NCBI GenBank assembly: GCA_028095005.1
Contig: CM051459.1
Location: forward strand, 198,563,902-198,627,901
Direction of reading: 5' to 3'
Length of the DNA stretch: 64,000 nt
Source of the DNA: Rhynchospora pubera
Taxonomy: Eukaryota > Streptophyta > Magnoliopsida > Poales > Cyperaceae
The translations under genes and the position numbers were made by a program. The notes below the pieces were generated by a model. It was not told the DNA's origin. It made no database searches and saw nothing but the letters and a program-made list of their open reading frames with translations. Below, one piece after another: positions 10,664 to 23,431 of this stretch (its first letter is position 1; every line of letters begins with the position of its first letter).

Positions 10664-13410
10664 GTCTATATTGTGTATCTGGGAGAAAAAAAGCATAATG
10701 ATCCGGAACTTGTCACAGGCTCTCATCATGAGATGCTAACTCCACTTTTTGGAAGGTTTTTAATTTTCTTTCCTTTATATATTCTAAGCTTCTTTTCTTG
10801 CTTTCATGAAAAGTGGCTTATGTTGACCGTTGACGTTAAAGCATGCCTATATTATACAATGCGATTAGTGACTAATATATCCTAACGTTATCTATATGTT
10901 TATATAGTTACTCGAATGTATTACCAACATTGTTTTATGATCATATGTATATATGAAACAGTAAGGAGGAAGCAGTGAGTTCAATAGTTTACAGCTACAA
11001 GCATAGCTTCTCTGGTTTTGCCGCAATGCTAAACGAGTCTCAAGTCCAGCTCCTTTCAGGTAATCATAATCAACGGTGCGCCATTAATTTTACATGCGAT
11101 ACTTTCAAATTTAACATTTTCCCACACAAGAAACGTATTACATTTTTATGTTCAAGTTGCGAATTAATATGTAGTTACACATCATCAAGCAATTCGAAAA
11201 TTTTAAGAGAATAGTGATAGTAAAATTTATCTTTTCCTTTTTATATTTATTTGTTACGAATATCGATCAATTAAGGCAGTTATTATTTTCATCACTATAA
11301 CAGATATGCCTGATGTAATTAGTGTGACGCCTAATCACAAGTCTGAAGTACACACAACACACAGCTGGGATTTTCTTGGGCTTGATTATAATTCCCAATC
11401 TAATACACTACTTCAGAAGGGCAACTATGGAGAAGATATTATTATAGGAGTCCTCGACTCAGGTTAGAGTTTAAATGTTTAATTGAATAGTTCAAAATGC
11501 TTCTGACTGTGTAATTATTATTTATCTTAATAAAATTCCTTGGTCTTGTAATCACTGACCAATTACTTTGGTGCACTTCCAACAAAAGACTCCTTACAAA
11601 ATATGTTTCTATCCACAAATATTTTTTAGGATGCCTTGAAAATTATTCTTTTAGGGACTTATACTTCCCCCCCCCCCCTTTTTTTTTTTGGCGGTAGTGG
11701 GACTTATAACATAGGCATTTAATGTCGTTCTCCCGTATCATGTATGAAAGCTTCTTAAATCATCTAGTTTCTGATAAAAGGCTTCTCTTAAATTTTTACT
11801 AGGTATTTGGCCTGATATGGACCTCCACCGGCACGATGGAAAGGCATTTGCCAAACTGGTGATTTATTTGATGCCAGCAAAATTAATTGCAGTAATAAAA
11901 TTATTGGCGCACGTTGGTATGCCAGTGAGTATACTTCTGAGGAACTTGAAGGGGAGTTCGTGTCACCTCGGGACAAGATGGGACATGGGACTCATTGTGC
12001 CTCCACGGCTGCAGGTAATTAAGGTTCTTTTTTTCTTAGATTTCAAAATGCATATCATGTATTTTTTTTTTTTCATATTTGGCTACATACTAATCAACAA
12101 TTCCGACTTAATATGGTACTCGGACAAAATTAAAATTGTTTTGAAATTCGTCATCATTATTATATATATCATCTAATAATTTGATTGTAAGGTATGATCT
12201 CAAGAAATATATCATCATAAATCCAATAATTAATGACCCAAAGAGAAAAAAGATTAAAAAAAAATCATTTTTTCCATACAGGTAATCTAGTATCAAATGC
12301 AAGCTTCCATGGGTTGGCATCTGGATCCGTCAGGGGAGGAGCCCCTCGTGCCAGGCTAGCCATATACAAAGTGTGCTGGGTCAACCTCGGTTGCAGTACG
12401 GCAGGCATACTCGCAGCAATAGATCATGCGATAGATGACGGTGTTGATGTTATATCTATGTCCATTGGTGGCCCTGTTGAGTATCTAGGAACATTGCATG
12501 CCATTGTCAAAGGGATTCCAGTGGTTTTTGCGGCAGGAAATAATGGGCCAGCGCCTCAAAGCGTACAAAATAATATGCCTTGGGTTATATCTGTGGCAGC
12601 TAGCACGATGGATCGGTCATTCCCAACAATTATCACCCTTGGAAATAAACGTAGATTGGTGGTACGTACTTTAAATTGATACTTAATTTCTTACGTTCGA
12701 TAAAATTTAATTTTTATTTGTATTATATATATATCAATAATTTATATCTCTAATTTGTAGGGTCAGTCAATTTTTTATGAAACTCAACAATCTAACACCA
12801 AAAGTTTCACCACGCTTGTTTATGGTGGGAGGTACTTGCAATAAATTTAAATAACATTTTGAATGATATTTAGTTTGACAAATGTTCCAAAATTTATTTA
12901 ACACTAGTGATAATTTAACTTGTTATTTCATCTTTCTTTTGCAGCTGTGACAACAGTACATTAAGTAAGGTGAATATAACTAACAAGATTGTACTGTGCT
13001 ACAATCCTACTGCAATTGCAACAATTTTACCTCGGAAAAACTTTAATGAAGCATTAACAGATGTATCCAATGCTGGAGGTAGGGGTCTCATATATGCACA
13101 ATACACAGTGAATATACCAACACAACAAGATGTTCCTTATGCTCTTGTAGATTTTGAAATTGCGAATGAGATCATCTCCTATATTTCATCCACTAGGTAC
13201 AAATTAAAATATAGAAATATATGCTTCTATTTTCAATATTGATATATTTGATATTAATCCATCATGTAATTTTTCTTTAAATTTGAAAGCAGCAATCCAC
13301 TAGTTAAAATCTCTCCAGCATATAATATAGTAGGAAATCATGTACTGGCACCAAGAATTGCAGCATTCTCATCAAGAGGTCCAAACCCGATATTTACTGG
13401 CATTCTCAAG

Positions 13411-14779
13411 GTATTGTTGGCACCATAATGATTGACATATAAATTGTTGGCACCATAATTCCAAAAAATAATCTATTTTGCTCTGACTCGGTCGAATCGG
13501 GCCAAAATTGGAAGAGAAGAATCTGATTTTGAGAGATTTAGGATGGAAGTCGAGTTGAATTTCACCATTGATGGTGATGAGAGAGGTGAAGATACTTGAG
13601 AAATATTGTCCAAGGTGGCTAAGGATGAGGAAAGCGCATGAAAGTTCCGCGGTCAAGTCATAAGATTAGTGGCGCCACTCTGTTGGGGGTGGTTCAGCCC
13701 CTTTTGCTTCAACGCACAAAAAATGGAGCGTTTGAGAACGAATAAATGCAAAAGAAAGAGAAGTATCTAAAAAAAAATCAATCAAAGAACATCAGAACAC
13801 ATTTCCCAACAATGAATTTAAGTTATAAAAACAACAACTCTTGGTCTGAAAATTGATCCAAGCTAAACATCAAAATATTTGCAAACTTCATACTCAACGA
13901 TCTATGTTAAACATTAAGGTATTTTAATGAACATATCATTTTCGAAAATATAATTCTGTATGAAATATGCTTTATTAATCATGACACTCAATTTAATTAT
14001 CCTTACAATTTTATTTTCTAAAAAAAATCAAAATATCATGGCCACAAATTGATTTGTTTAATTCTTTGAATAATTGAGTTATTAACTTATTTTTTTGAGA
14101 AAAATAATATTTTCTCAATTTTTCTAATCATTGGTTTTATTCGTCATCAATTTAAAATTATTTTGGTAAATATAATATATATCACAAGCTACACGCTGAA
14201 ACTATTTTTGTGTGTTCATGCAAAAAAGTAAGTTACATTAGGGTAAGAGTTTTGCAAATTGAATGTATGAAGAAAACAAACTAGTGCAAGAGTTGGCCAA
14301 TAAAAACTGATATATATTTCTTAAATCCACTCTTATGTGGTTGGTGGAGGAGAAAACAAACAAAAAGTTGAAATATTGGTGGGTAACCAAATTATCATGA
14401 TTTTAATACAGATACATGGTAACCAATAAAAGATATAGATTTTAAAATTGTCTATTTCTTTTAGCGATCTCTAAAATTTTATGATTGAAACAATAATTTT
14501 AACAAATTTCATTTATTGATCGAATTTTGAAATATTTAATTATTGAAAGAAGATTCAATAATTTTTGTAATATTGTTGTTGTATTTTAGTTGATTTTCAA
14601 TCTTTAATTTTTAAAATTAGTTTAAAAAAATTATAATGTTTCATATCTTTTTCGAGTTTTTTAGGCATAATATGCTTTCAATGAAAAATTCGATTTTTTT
14701 TACCTAATTTATCAGATTGGCATTTGCAAGATGTTGGTAGCTAAGTTCTAAGAATTTTTTTGAATTTTTTTGTTCGTAG
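13411..14779 (+). other. Subtilase intron 9 (1.4 kb)
   Basis: Begins with two copies of TTGTTGGCACCATAAT (13415 and 13443). The rest is AT-rich, with no recognised coding sequence. Its length suggests an insertion, but no termini were seen. Confidence 0.4.
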
Positions 14780-15165
14780 CCCGATACAGCTGCACCAGGA
14801 GTGAGCATATTAGCCGCTAAAAATGAAGGTTATGAATTTGATTCTGGTACGTCAATGGCATGTCCACATGTGGCGGGTGTTGTGGCACTTCTCAGATCTA
14901 TACATCCTGATTGGTCCCCAGCAGCTATTAAATCAGCAATTGTCACAACAGGTAATGGAAAAATAATTACCGCTTGAAAATGACAAACTCGCTATATGGT
15001 TTTAGTGATTTTTGCCAAACCTACTCTTTGTTTTTATTAAACTTTTTTAGGTGCTGCTTAGTCTAATTTTGTTCTATTGAGGTTATGCACCTAAGCTGAT
15101 AGTACAAGCCAAGATTGATCAATCTTACAAATTTGAAATGTCAGTATATAAGTGCATGACTTTAT

Positions 15166-15354
15166 GGCTCCGTTTGGATGGCTTTTTCCCGGAATAAGGA
15201 ATAAGGAATAACAACTTTTTACCAATAAATTTATTTCTAACCATCCAAACTCTTCACAAAAGTTACACACTTTCCAATAAATTTACCACTTCCCAATAAA
15301 TTTCTTCCCTTCTTCCTTCTTTCTACCTTATTCTCAACGCATCCAAACGGAGCC
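15166..15354. mobile_element. Tourist-like MITE in subtilase intron 10
   Basis: GGCTCCGTTTGGATGG on the left, CCATCC-type inverse ATCCAAACGGAGCC on the right, flanked by TAT on both sides. It belongs to a subtype with GGAATAAG repeats shared with the copy at 61679. Confidence 0.75.
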
Positions 15355-15999
15355 TATGTGATTCAACGAAGTATGAATTTAATTTTCGGCCAATAAATCG
15401 CTCTTTGAAATTTGTTGTTAGCGGAGTGCCTAATTTCTAAGTGATATTTTGCAGCAACAGTTGTTGATACGTATGGTGTACAAATAAAAGCTGAGGCTAC
15501 TCCAAGAAAAATTGCAGATCCATTCGATTACGGTGGCGGCCACATTGATCCAAACAAGATAGTTGATCCGGGTCTAATCTACGACATAAACCCAAATGAT
15601 TACACCAAGTTCTATAATTGTACTCTCGGTTTATCTGATGAATGTGACTCATATGTAGATCAACAATATCAACTAAATGCCCCGTCAATTGCCATTCCGG
15701 ATCTTAAGGATATTATTTCCGTTTGGCGTACAGTTACTAATGTGGGACCCTATAACTCGATTTACAAGGCTTTTGTACAACCTCCGGCTGGAGTCAGTGT
15801 ATTTGTTGAGCCGAATTTGCTTTCTTTTGATAACAATAACAAGGTAAAAACATTCAAGGTTACTTTTGTGGCAAATCGAAAAGTTCAAGGAGATTACACA
15901 TTTGGAAGTTTGACTTGGTCTGATAGCCTGAACCACTCAGTGCGGATCCCCCTCGCTATTCGATCCATCATTCAAAATTCTTATGCTGACACTGCCTAA

Positions 16000-16790
16000 T
16001 TTGAATGAAGCTTTTGTTATTTGTGGTTAATAATAAAAATAAAAAAACATTTTTATATGTAATATAGATGTTGCATTAATAATGAGACTGTGTTGCGTGC
16101 TCGGTGATTTGATATTTAACTTTAATAATCGAAAGGATCAGGTGATTTTGTTAATAGCATAAAGATGCAATCAAGTTGTAATAATGATTATTCTTTATTT
16201 ATATACACACACAATTCACAAATTTCCTTCCCTTCTATTATTTTCCATCCGTTCTCCTCAATCCATACAAGTTGTAAATAACAATGGAAATTGATTACAA
16301 TCATCTGTAGTTTTGTCATCTCTTACCATCACTAAACAGAAAGTAACACATAAAATAGACAAGGTGAAAATAGAAATAAGTTTAATAAAAATAAATTGAA
16401 TATGCATATTTGATATAAAAATTTGAATAAGAGATGACAATACTTATTTATTTGTAAGTGTTCATTTTGATTGTCTATATATTTGTCTTGTCTGTTTATG
16501 TGTTAATTTTATATTTAGTGATGACAAAGAATAACAAAACTACATATTACAGTTATCATTTCTGGACAACAACTCTTTTTCCACGGAAGTGAGTAAAATT
16601 TGTTGGGCTCCTTCCTCGAGAGATCCAATGGATTTGGGCAATTGGGCTTACATATGTCAAACTGGACCCAGCTGGTCTCATTAATTTTGGTAAATGAGAG
16701 AAAGGAATTGTCGAAATTATACAGAATCAGATGATGCCGTGTTTTTGGTACCTGATGTCGTGACTCGTGAACCGAACCGAACTGTTTAAG
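16000..16790. other. 3' flank of the subtilase and spacer
   Basis: Contains AATAAAAATAAA-type polyadenylation signals at about 16030-16045. Otherwise AT-rich with no gene seen. Confidence 0.45.
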
Positions 16791-16998
16791 GTGTGTTTCG
16801 ATGAGTCATGAATAAAAAATAAGAATAAAAATTTTAGTATGCGTGTTTATTCAAATTTTTTATTCTTATACTATGGTTTTGTTAGTATAAGAATAAAGGC
16901 TCAAATTTCTTATTCTTGTGTTGTTTGGGTTGCACAAGAATAAGAATAAGCACGCATACCAAAATTTTTTATCCTTATTCCTTATTCAAGACTTATCC
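16791..16998. mobile_element. MITE-like inverted repeat
   Basis: The left half contains TAAGAATAAAAATTTTAGTA then TGCGTG; the right half has the inverse CACGCATACC then AAAATTTTTTATCCTTATTC. The ends resemble the Tourist group (GGTGTGTTTCGATGAGT) but are degenerate. Confidence 0.5.
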
Positions 16999-17931
16999 AA
17001 TGGATTTGCATATTGAAGCGAATTGGTTAAATTGATTTACATATTGCAATCTTATTGCAAATTAAATATATAGATCAATAACAATATTTCTCTCTCCATC
17101 TAAGAAATAGTAAATAAAATAAAATATTTTGAAAAAAGTTTCAATATATAGATCAAATTAAACGAATCGAATTAATAGTTTAGATTTCAAAAATTTAGAC
17201 TTTAACGGGAAATATTGACCTCAGCGAGAGATGAGAACTAAAACCGCAATGCAATAAAATTCAATTATTTATGTTAATATAAATAGATTTTACTGCCTAC
17301 AGAAAAAACAAAAGTACTACAGACATTGCTTACTAAAATACTAAATGTAGTATATAGACTAAGAGAACGTAAAATGTTTGCAAAATTTCATGAATTACCT
17401 CTGAAAAGATAATCGTTTAATTGTCAAGCACATAATAAATGATAAGCGAACAGAGAAAATGAAAAGAAAGTTACCCCCAAATACCGCATGAAACGAGAGA
17501 AGATTTATCTCAGTAAATTGCTTCAAACATCACCTCACATAATTATTGTTGTTTTCACTTATCACATAATTACGCAATTAATTATTAATCAAGGTCACAT
17601 TTCACAACCAAAACGGCAAAAAAAAAAAAAAAAAATCCCCACATCCAAATCCTCCCGGATCAACAGTAGAATATGCCCCCGGATCCGTATTCACAATTTC
17701 TAAACTTATCAAGGGTTAAAGGCAAAAGAATGCGACACGTAAAACCCTTTGTTAGGATCCTCGACCGAATATGCCATCTCCGAGGTCCCTCTCCTCCTTC
17801 CTTTCCTTCCCTTCCCTTCCCCTCCTCCTAATTCTAATTCCCACGTTACCTCTTCTCCGCGCACCACTTTTCTCCCCGACGTAGAAGGGAAGGAGACTCA
17901 CGAACCGCCTTGCGAGTGAGGCGTAGAAGAG
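16999..17931. other. Spacer and promoter of the zinc-finger gene
   Basis: AT-rich to 17630, then GC-richer with a CT-rich block at 17770-17830 that likely forms the core promoter or 5' UTR of the gene starting at 17932. No TATA box was evident. Confidence 0.45.
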
Positions 17932-20900
17932 ATGGGAGGCGAAGGGAGGGAAGGGGACTGGGAGTGCGGCGGGTGTGGCAACCGCAACTACGCTTTCCGG
18001 TCGCTTTGCAATCGGTGCAAACAACCGCGCCTCTTAGTCGATACTAAGACGCCTCGAGATTCCAAGTGGTTGCCTCGAATCGGCGATTGGATCTGTTCTG
18101 GTGCGCGTTTTTTTTTTCTTTTTTCTTTTTCTTTTCTCCTTTTACAATTCGTTATTGTTTAAAGTTTGCCTCTTTATGGTGAATTTATGGTGATTAACTT
18201 GAAATTACGAGCTGGGTTTTCTGTTTTTGGTTATTGGGTGACTCCTAATTTAGTTGTTGAACTGAAACCAGTTGATGCTGTTTTCATGAAAAATGCACAA
18301 TTGCTTTTAATCTGTAAGTAAGCTAGAGCTCAATCAAGGCTTAAATATAAAAAAATTGTGCTATAATTCTATAAAGATTTTTCGATTCAGTTCTGTCTGT
18401 TGTTTATCTTGGATGAAGAATCAAAGTTTCTCATGTAACTAATGTCTAGGATTGGTTCGCATTTTCTTGTCTGTTGCATGGCTGTAATAAGTTCATAGAA
18501 AGGTCATGAATTGTAAACCATCAATCACTGACAACTGATATCTAAACATTCTAATTTCCATCCTTGCCGACTTAACTGATGCGATCAATGTTTTTAAGCT
18601 GGATATTAGATTTGCTATGTATAAACCCTGACCCAAATGATGCAATCAATAGTTTTGACCTGAAAATTGGATTTGTTTTGTATGAACCAAACTAGTTAAA
18701 AAATTAACTGAATGTGCAAAGGAATGAAAATTATAATATTTCACATGGTTTGTTCAACTTGCTAATGACTGGCCTCCACCTGTTCCAAGCCTTACTACCC
18801 AAACCACGGGGTAGAGGCAGAAATGTGACATGGGGGCTATAGGTAACCGTACTTTTTAATAAGAGCATTATCTGACTCATTAAAAGAATCCAAAAAAGAT
18901 ACTAATTAAGCGCATATGCTAGTATCATGAGGGAAAAAAATTATCAAAATCACATCTTTAAATTATTGAATGTGAATTCATGAATATTAATTTTGTAGCC
19001 ATATACAAATAAACAAGTTTACTTTCAACAATCAAATCTAATTCAAAAATCTTAAATTTTGTTGCCATATAAAAATAAACATGTTTGTATCAAATAGTTG
19101 AGAGAAATGAAGAGCATTTATAATTTGACAAAATGAGATATTTTAGATACTTTTATCACTAAAATTTTGAATAGTCTCCTTTTTTTCCTGATTCCTTTTC
19201 AATTTAATACATTGTTAGAACGAGCAATCTGTATTAACAGTAATAGATGGAGTGGCTTCATTTAATAGGGTGCCAACATGGAAGTTTAAAAGTTTTTAAT
19301 CAATACTATGGAATATAAAGAAACTTTAGAATCATTGGGTGGAGGGGTGGAGAATCAGTTGTTCAGAAGTCAGAACTATGTATTCCCTTTATCCTAGTTT
19401 TTCTTTTGATAGTTCATACTTATTCAGCAACCAGGAAACCAAACTGAACCATTTTCCTTTTGTTTCTTTTATGTATATGGTGTTTAACCCCACATAAAAA
19501 ACAATCTAGGTTGTAGTAATAACAACTATGCCTCCAGAACAAGTTGTAAGAAATGCAACCTTTCAAGAGAAGAGGCAGCTGTACCAGCTCTAGCCTTACC
19601 GGGTATGTCCCTCCTCCCTTCCTATGCCCAATACCTCTCTCGCCAGCAACAAGGTCTCAAAACAGGTCTCGGGTCACCCAGCAGATCTCATATGCAGTCA
19701 GCTGCAATGTCTGCTGGTCTGGGCTGGATGTATGGGGCCCAGACTGGCAGTTATGGGTTGCATTCCCCCACAAGTGCCAACCCAAGCAGCAACCATAATT
19801 GGGGATTCAGTGGAACAGGTTCAGGTCAGTTTTTAGGGCTCCCCAAAGATTGGCGTGATGGGGACTGGATGTGTGTTTGCGGGTTTCACAACTACTCATC
19901 TCGTGATCAGGTTTACACTTTTGTATCCTTTTTTATTTTGTATTTATAATATTACTTTTCTTTCCTAGTCAAATGAAGTTTAGCTCTTCCATTCATCAGT
20001 GCAAGAAGTGTAATGCACCTATGCCATCTGGTGCGCCTTCAACAGAAGTTACAACATCAGTCTCAGAGACTTCCTCAAGTAAGTTGCCCTCTCTTTTTTA
20101 TTAATGCAAAAATGATTTTTCCTTTCATGTGAATGTTTCCTGTGATGGGATATATGACATTCTGCACAAAGATCTAAATGCCCATTCCCTCGTACCTGAC
20201 TTGTTACAGGTATAAGTTTGTGCATGTGTGAAAAAAAGATATGATGGGTGGACCAATTATTTATTGCTTTTTTATTTCAGCACTAGGGATTAAACGGTTG
20301 GCATCTGATGACTTTGCGAGTGACTGGGAAAGCAAAAGGCTTAATGCTGGTCAGGTACTTAAAATCTTAAAATATTTAATTTGTTCAAGTTTAGTTCTGA
20401 AACCGTCATTATTTTTTTTTATTCTTTCTTCCTTTTTTGTGTTGATTTTTAATAATCTCCTATTTTCAATTTCATGTTTGGTCAAAAGTCGAATGGGCAT
20501 GAATTTTTTGGAAATGGGAACTCTGCGATTTTGCCACAAGTGCAGATCAGCTTTCCAGCTCTCATTGGAAAAGGGTAACTTTACTTTGTATTTTTTCTTC
20601 TTGAATTACTGCTTAAGTGCATGTTGCAGTTAAAATAGAAAAGGAAGTTGAAGTATAGTCAGAAACTCTTTTGGCCAATATATAAGTGCTTGCGGCTTTT
20701 TATTCTCTATTCTCGATATGAGTTTATTAGGTAATTGCAGCATCACTTTAAAATTGTGTCTAGAATTTCTTAAGAAACACAGCCATCACTACGGAAGCTA
20801 GCAATCCGGAGTGTATTGAAAAGGTTCCTAAGACACAGCAAAAAGCTATTTACTTTTGAGTGGCTATATTTTGTCAACTAATCTGCTTGTTAACTCAAGC

Positions 20901-21315
20901 TATGAAAAATAAACGTAACTAGGCAGAGTAGTAGGATGTTACGCCGAGTAGGGAATTCTAGTATAAAATCCATCAAATAAAGAAAATGTTAATATTACGC
21001 GATAGAATATATTTTGAAAATTTGTACCTGCAAATTACTCATGTTATGTTGAGTAATACTTTTGCAGAGCAAAACAATGGCGTGATGGGGATTGGATGTG
21101 TGGTAACTGTAACAATCATAATTATGCCTCAAGAACCCATTGCAATAGGTATCTTCAACGTTATTTTGGTCACATCTCTACTTCTATTGTGTATTATTGT
21201 TATTTTAGTCAGATGTAAGCTTGTAAAATGTACTTTGAGCTAAACTGTGATTTTGGTCTGTTTCAGGTGTAAAACTATGAGAGATGGAGGGCTTAACCCT
21301 GGAACTGTGCTATAA
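17932..21315 (+). CDS. RanBP2-type zinc-finger protein, four fingers
   Basis: Exons: 17932-18100, 19510-19910, 20000-20078, 20281-20354, 20489-20574, 21068-21148, 21267-21315. All junctions are GT..AG and in phase, giving 312 residues. Four RanBP2-type fingers (W-x-C..C..N..C-x2-C) are visible: residues about 8-30 (GDWECGGCGNRNYAFR), 51-76 (GDWICSGCSNNNYASR), 174-195 (GDWMCVCGFHNYSSR) and a C-terminal one around 280-300 (GDWMCGNCNNHNYASR). The linker (residues 85-165) is rich in Ser, Gly, Gln and Tyr. The third finger has only one residue between its first two cysteines. Plant relatives are small proteins whose fingers may bind RNA or proteins; the exact target is unknown. The start is the first ATG, directly upstream of finger 1. 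No damage seen. Confidence 0.9.
18101..19509 (+). other. Intron 1 of the zinc-finger gene
   Basis: A 1.4-kb intron, T-rich after the donor. No mobile-element ends or exons were recognised inside. Confidence 0.7.
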
Positions 21316-21597
21316 AGATTATTTTGCCATAAATATTTTTTTTTCCTTTTGAGTGAAATCATAGCTTTTTGTGGGTTGGGAGTTGGTGCTTGTTTTAGTT
21401 TGGGTCTGTCTTTCATGGTTGACAATGTGGAGATGTCTTTGCATTGTTGTGTTTGTTCTTTTCTTTAATTTATTGTGGTTCTTTCAAGTATTTAGTGATT
21501 GAAGGTTCATAATTTTATTTTTATGTCTATTAACGAGCTGTGGTATTATATGTACCTATTTAGTGTGTCGAGAGAATAGTGTAATTCTTTACAAACA
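21316..21597 (+). other. 3' UTR and flank of the zinc-finger gene
   Basis: T-rich sequence after the stop, likely the 3' UTR. The gene's flank is cut by a Helitron end at 21598, fewer than 300 bases after the stop codon. Confidence 0.5.
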
Positions 21598-21640
21598 CTA
21601 GGGGTTAATTGAGCTTCGCTCGATATTTAAATTTGTAATA
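21598..21640 (-). mobile_element. Helitron 3' terminus (- strand)
   Basis: On the minus strand a hairpin, ATCGAGC-GAA-GCTCAAT (21608-21624, with one imperfect pair), is followed by TAACCCCTAG and T. It is closely related to the terminus at 7382. The body extends to higher coordinates; the 5' end was not identified, and the Mutator-like element at 21743 appears to lie within or beside it. Confidence 0.65.
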
Positions 21641-21742
21641 TTTTTATAAAATATGTCATCGACTTAAAATTTTTAACAATTTAAGTTCAAAAATGTTGCA
21701 TTTATATATGATGGAAATAATTATAGTAATATATAAATAATA

Positions 21743-23422
21743 GAGTAAAATTTTTCGGAGGTCACTAAAGTTTACACATTGTCCAATTTTAGTCACTGAA
21801 CTTTAATTTGTCTTTTTTAAATCACTGAACTTTGATTTTGTCAAATTTTGATCACTCCGTTAGAATTCCGTCCAGTGCCGTCTAAATGGGTTCAAATTGG
21901 AGACACGATTGACCACTTGTTCTTTCTTCTCCCAGGAGACGCAGTACATCGGAGACATCTCCCTCTAATTGCCTACGGGCAGACCCTCAGAAACACCTCC
22001 CTCTATTTAATCTCTAAATTCTAGGTAGCTGCGTACTTCAAAAAAAAAAAAATTAATCTCTAAATTCGTCTCCCTCTAAAGTTGCGCATCTATCTCTTTT
22101 ATTTCTCCCGTTCGTCTCTCTTTAGATTGAAATATTTGTTAAAGAGAGGTTAAAATCTCACTTCAATCGTGTGTGCAAGATCTAAAATGAAAAAGAGACC
22201 AGAAAAAAATGGATCACTGTCACCACGAGCTCCGATTGGCTCTCGCCTCTGGACCCCACCCGTAAGTGAGTTGACCTATGCACATGTGGAAAGTAGCCAT
22301 TGGGTCTATCTGTCGAAGGGCCCCCGAACCAATTGAATTAACAAAAGGGAAAGCTGTCGAGAGTGAGGGTGGGAGCCCCGTGCGGGACCGTACAGCGGAG
22401 GAATCAAAGCCGTCTGATTTAATCTCAATGGCAAATGGAGCCTCGTGCATGTAACTAGATTGATAGGCCCGAACCGTCTAGATCAAATCGGACGGTTCGT
22501 AGGCTGCGCTGGACGGTCCCGCGCGGGAGCGGATGGGGATTCGAGGGTGGAGTTCATCTCTGACAAAACTTGTTCTGGCGATTCACACCACGACTGTCGA
22601 AGTTTTTGGTGTTATTAGAAAGCTAGAGTCGAGGAGAACGTAATGAAATCAATGTAGACCACTGTTGTGCTCTAATTTACATTTAATTTGAAAGAGAAGC
22701 TCTCAAGCTAGTTCAAAGATGAATGTAAAATGTGCAAATTGAATCCATAAAAATCAAATTTATTTCTCACACATCTTCCTCAGGATGCTAGGAGCCTAGG
22801 AGTAAGTTGAAATCATCAATTGAGGCCAAAGCGGAACAGATAGGTGGGAATACCAACTGATCCCACGATTTAAGTAAACCACAATTAAATCCGAAATTTT
22901 ATTGCAGTAAAAAATGCAGAAACTAAAATAAGCTTTTCAACGTTACATGAATGGAAAAAAATAGGCCAATTTATAGAATTATTCGGCCTCACAATTTTTA
23001 TTTTTTTAGTAATAAAATAATAAAAAATTTATATTATTGTTTAGCCTATAGAGAATGTAAACAACAGTTTGTGTGTAAACAGGCACAGGAGAATTAGGAA
23101 AGTTCGTGAAATTTTCTATCAAACCGTTGCTTTAGAGAGAGGCAAAGCTAGAGATTATTATTGGAAAAAAAAAAGGCGCTCGGATCATATTATCAGAAAG
23201 AGACCAAGCGCTGTGTTGTTGGGGGAGAAAGAAAAGAAAGGGTGACTCGTGTCTCCTATTTGCACCCTAATTTAATTATTTAGACGGAACTAGATGGAAT
23301 TCTAACAGAGTGACCAAAATCGAACAAAATTGAAGTTCAGTGATGCAAAAAGGACAAATTAAAGTTCAGTGACTAAAATTGGACAATGTGTAAACTTTAA
23401 TGACCTCCGAAAAAATTTACTC
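21743..23422. mobile_element. Mutator-like element (non-autonomous), 9-bp TSD
   Basis: This 1,680-bp element is bounded by long terminal inverted repeats of about 145 bp beginning GAGTAAAATTTTTCGGAGG and containing GTCACTGAACTTTAATTTG. It is flanked by a perfect 9-bp direct repeat TAAATAATA (21734-21742 and 23423-23431). Long TIRs plus a 9-bp target duplication define the Mutator superfamily. No transposase reading frame is present. The interior carries a GC-rich inverted repeat (see 22350-22560). Confidence 0.88.
22350..22560. repeat. GC-rich inverted-repeat block inside the MULE
   Basis: The left side has GTGCGGGACCGTACAGCGG and the right side CTGGACGGTCCCGCGCGGGA. AACCGTC- and CGGACGGTT-type motifs lie between. 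The layout resembles the MITE-like block at 63598-63782, so it may be a nested small element or captured promoter sequence. The 76-codon antisense frame through it has no recognisable similarity. Confidence 0.5.
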
Positions 23423-23431
23423 TAAATAATA

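Larger units (their letters stand above)
7243..15999 (+). pseudogene. SBT3-like subtilase, 11 exons, exon 5 frameshift
   Basis: Exons: 7243-7338, 10664-10755, 10962-11059, 11304-11462, 11803-12014, 12282-12661, 12761-12831, 12945-13196, 13293-13410, 14780-14951, 15455-15999. All junctions are GT..AG and keep phase except at exon 5. Exon 1 is a signal peptide; exons 2-3 are the I9 propeptide (VYIVYLGEKKHNDPE); exon 4 ends with the catalytic Asp (IIIGVLDSG, residue 147); exon 5 holds GHGTHCAST (His); exon 6 AAGNNGP (oxyanion Asn); exons 7-9 the PA domain; exon 10 GTSMACPHVAG (Ser); exon 11 the fibronectin-III-like tail. In exon 5 the conserved stretch after GIWP is interrupted at 11815/11816. 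Exon length (212) is one base off the phase that its neighbours need, and about 25 bases corresponding to a segment such as ESxSFxDxG appear deleted. The His motif then lies in another frame. Such enzymes are secreted apoplastic serine proteases; about 739 codons would be normal. It is probably a recent null allele unless the assembly is wrong. Confidence 0.88.

Noticed and set aside
11817..12176. 119-codon frame across subtilase exon 5
   Set aside because: It is the frame shifted by the deletion. It lacks all family motifs and reads through the donor into the intron.
22220..22450. 76-codon minus frame in the MULE
   Set aside because: It arises from the GC-rich inverted-repeat block. No recognised protein features.
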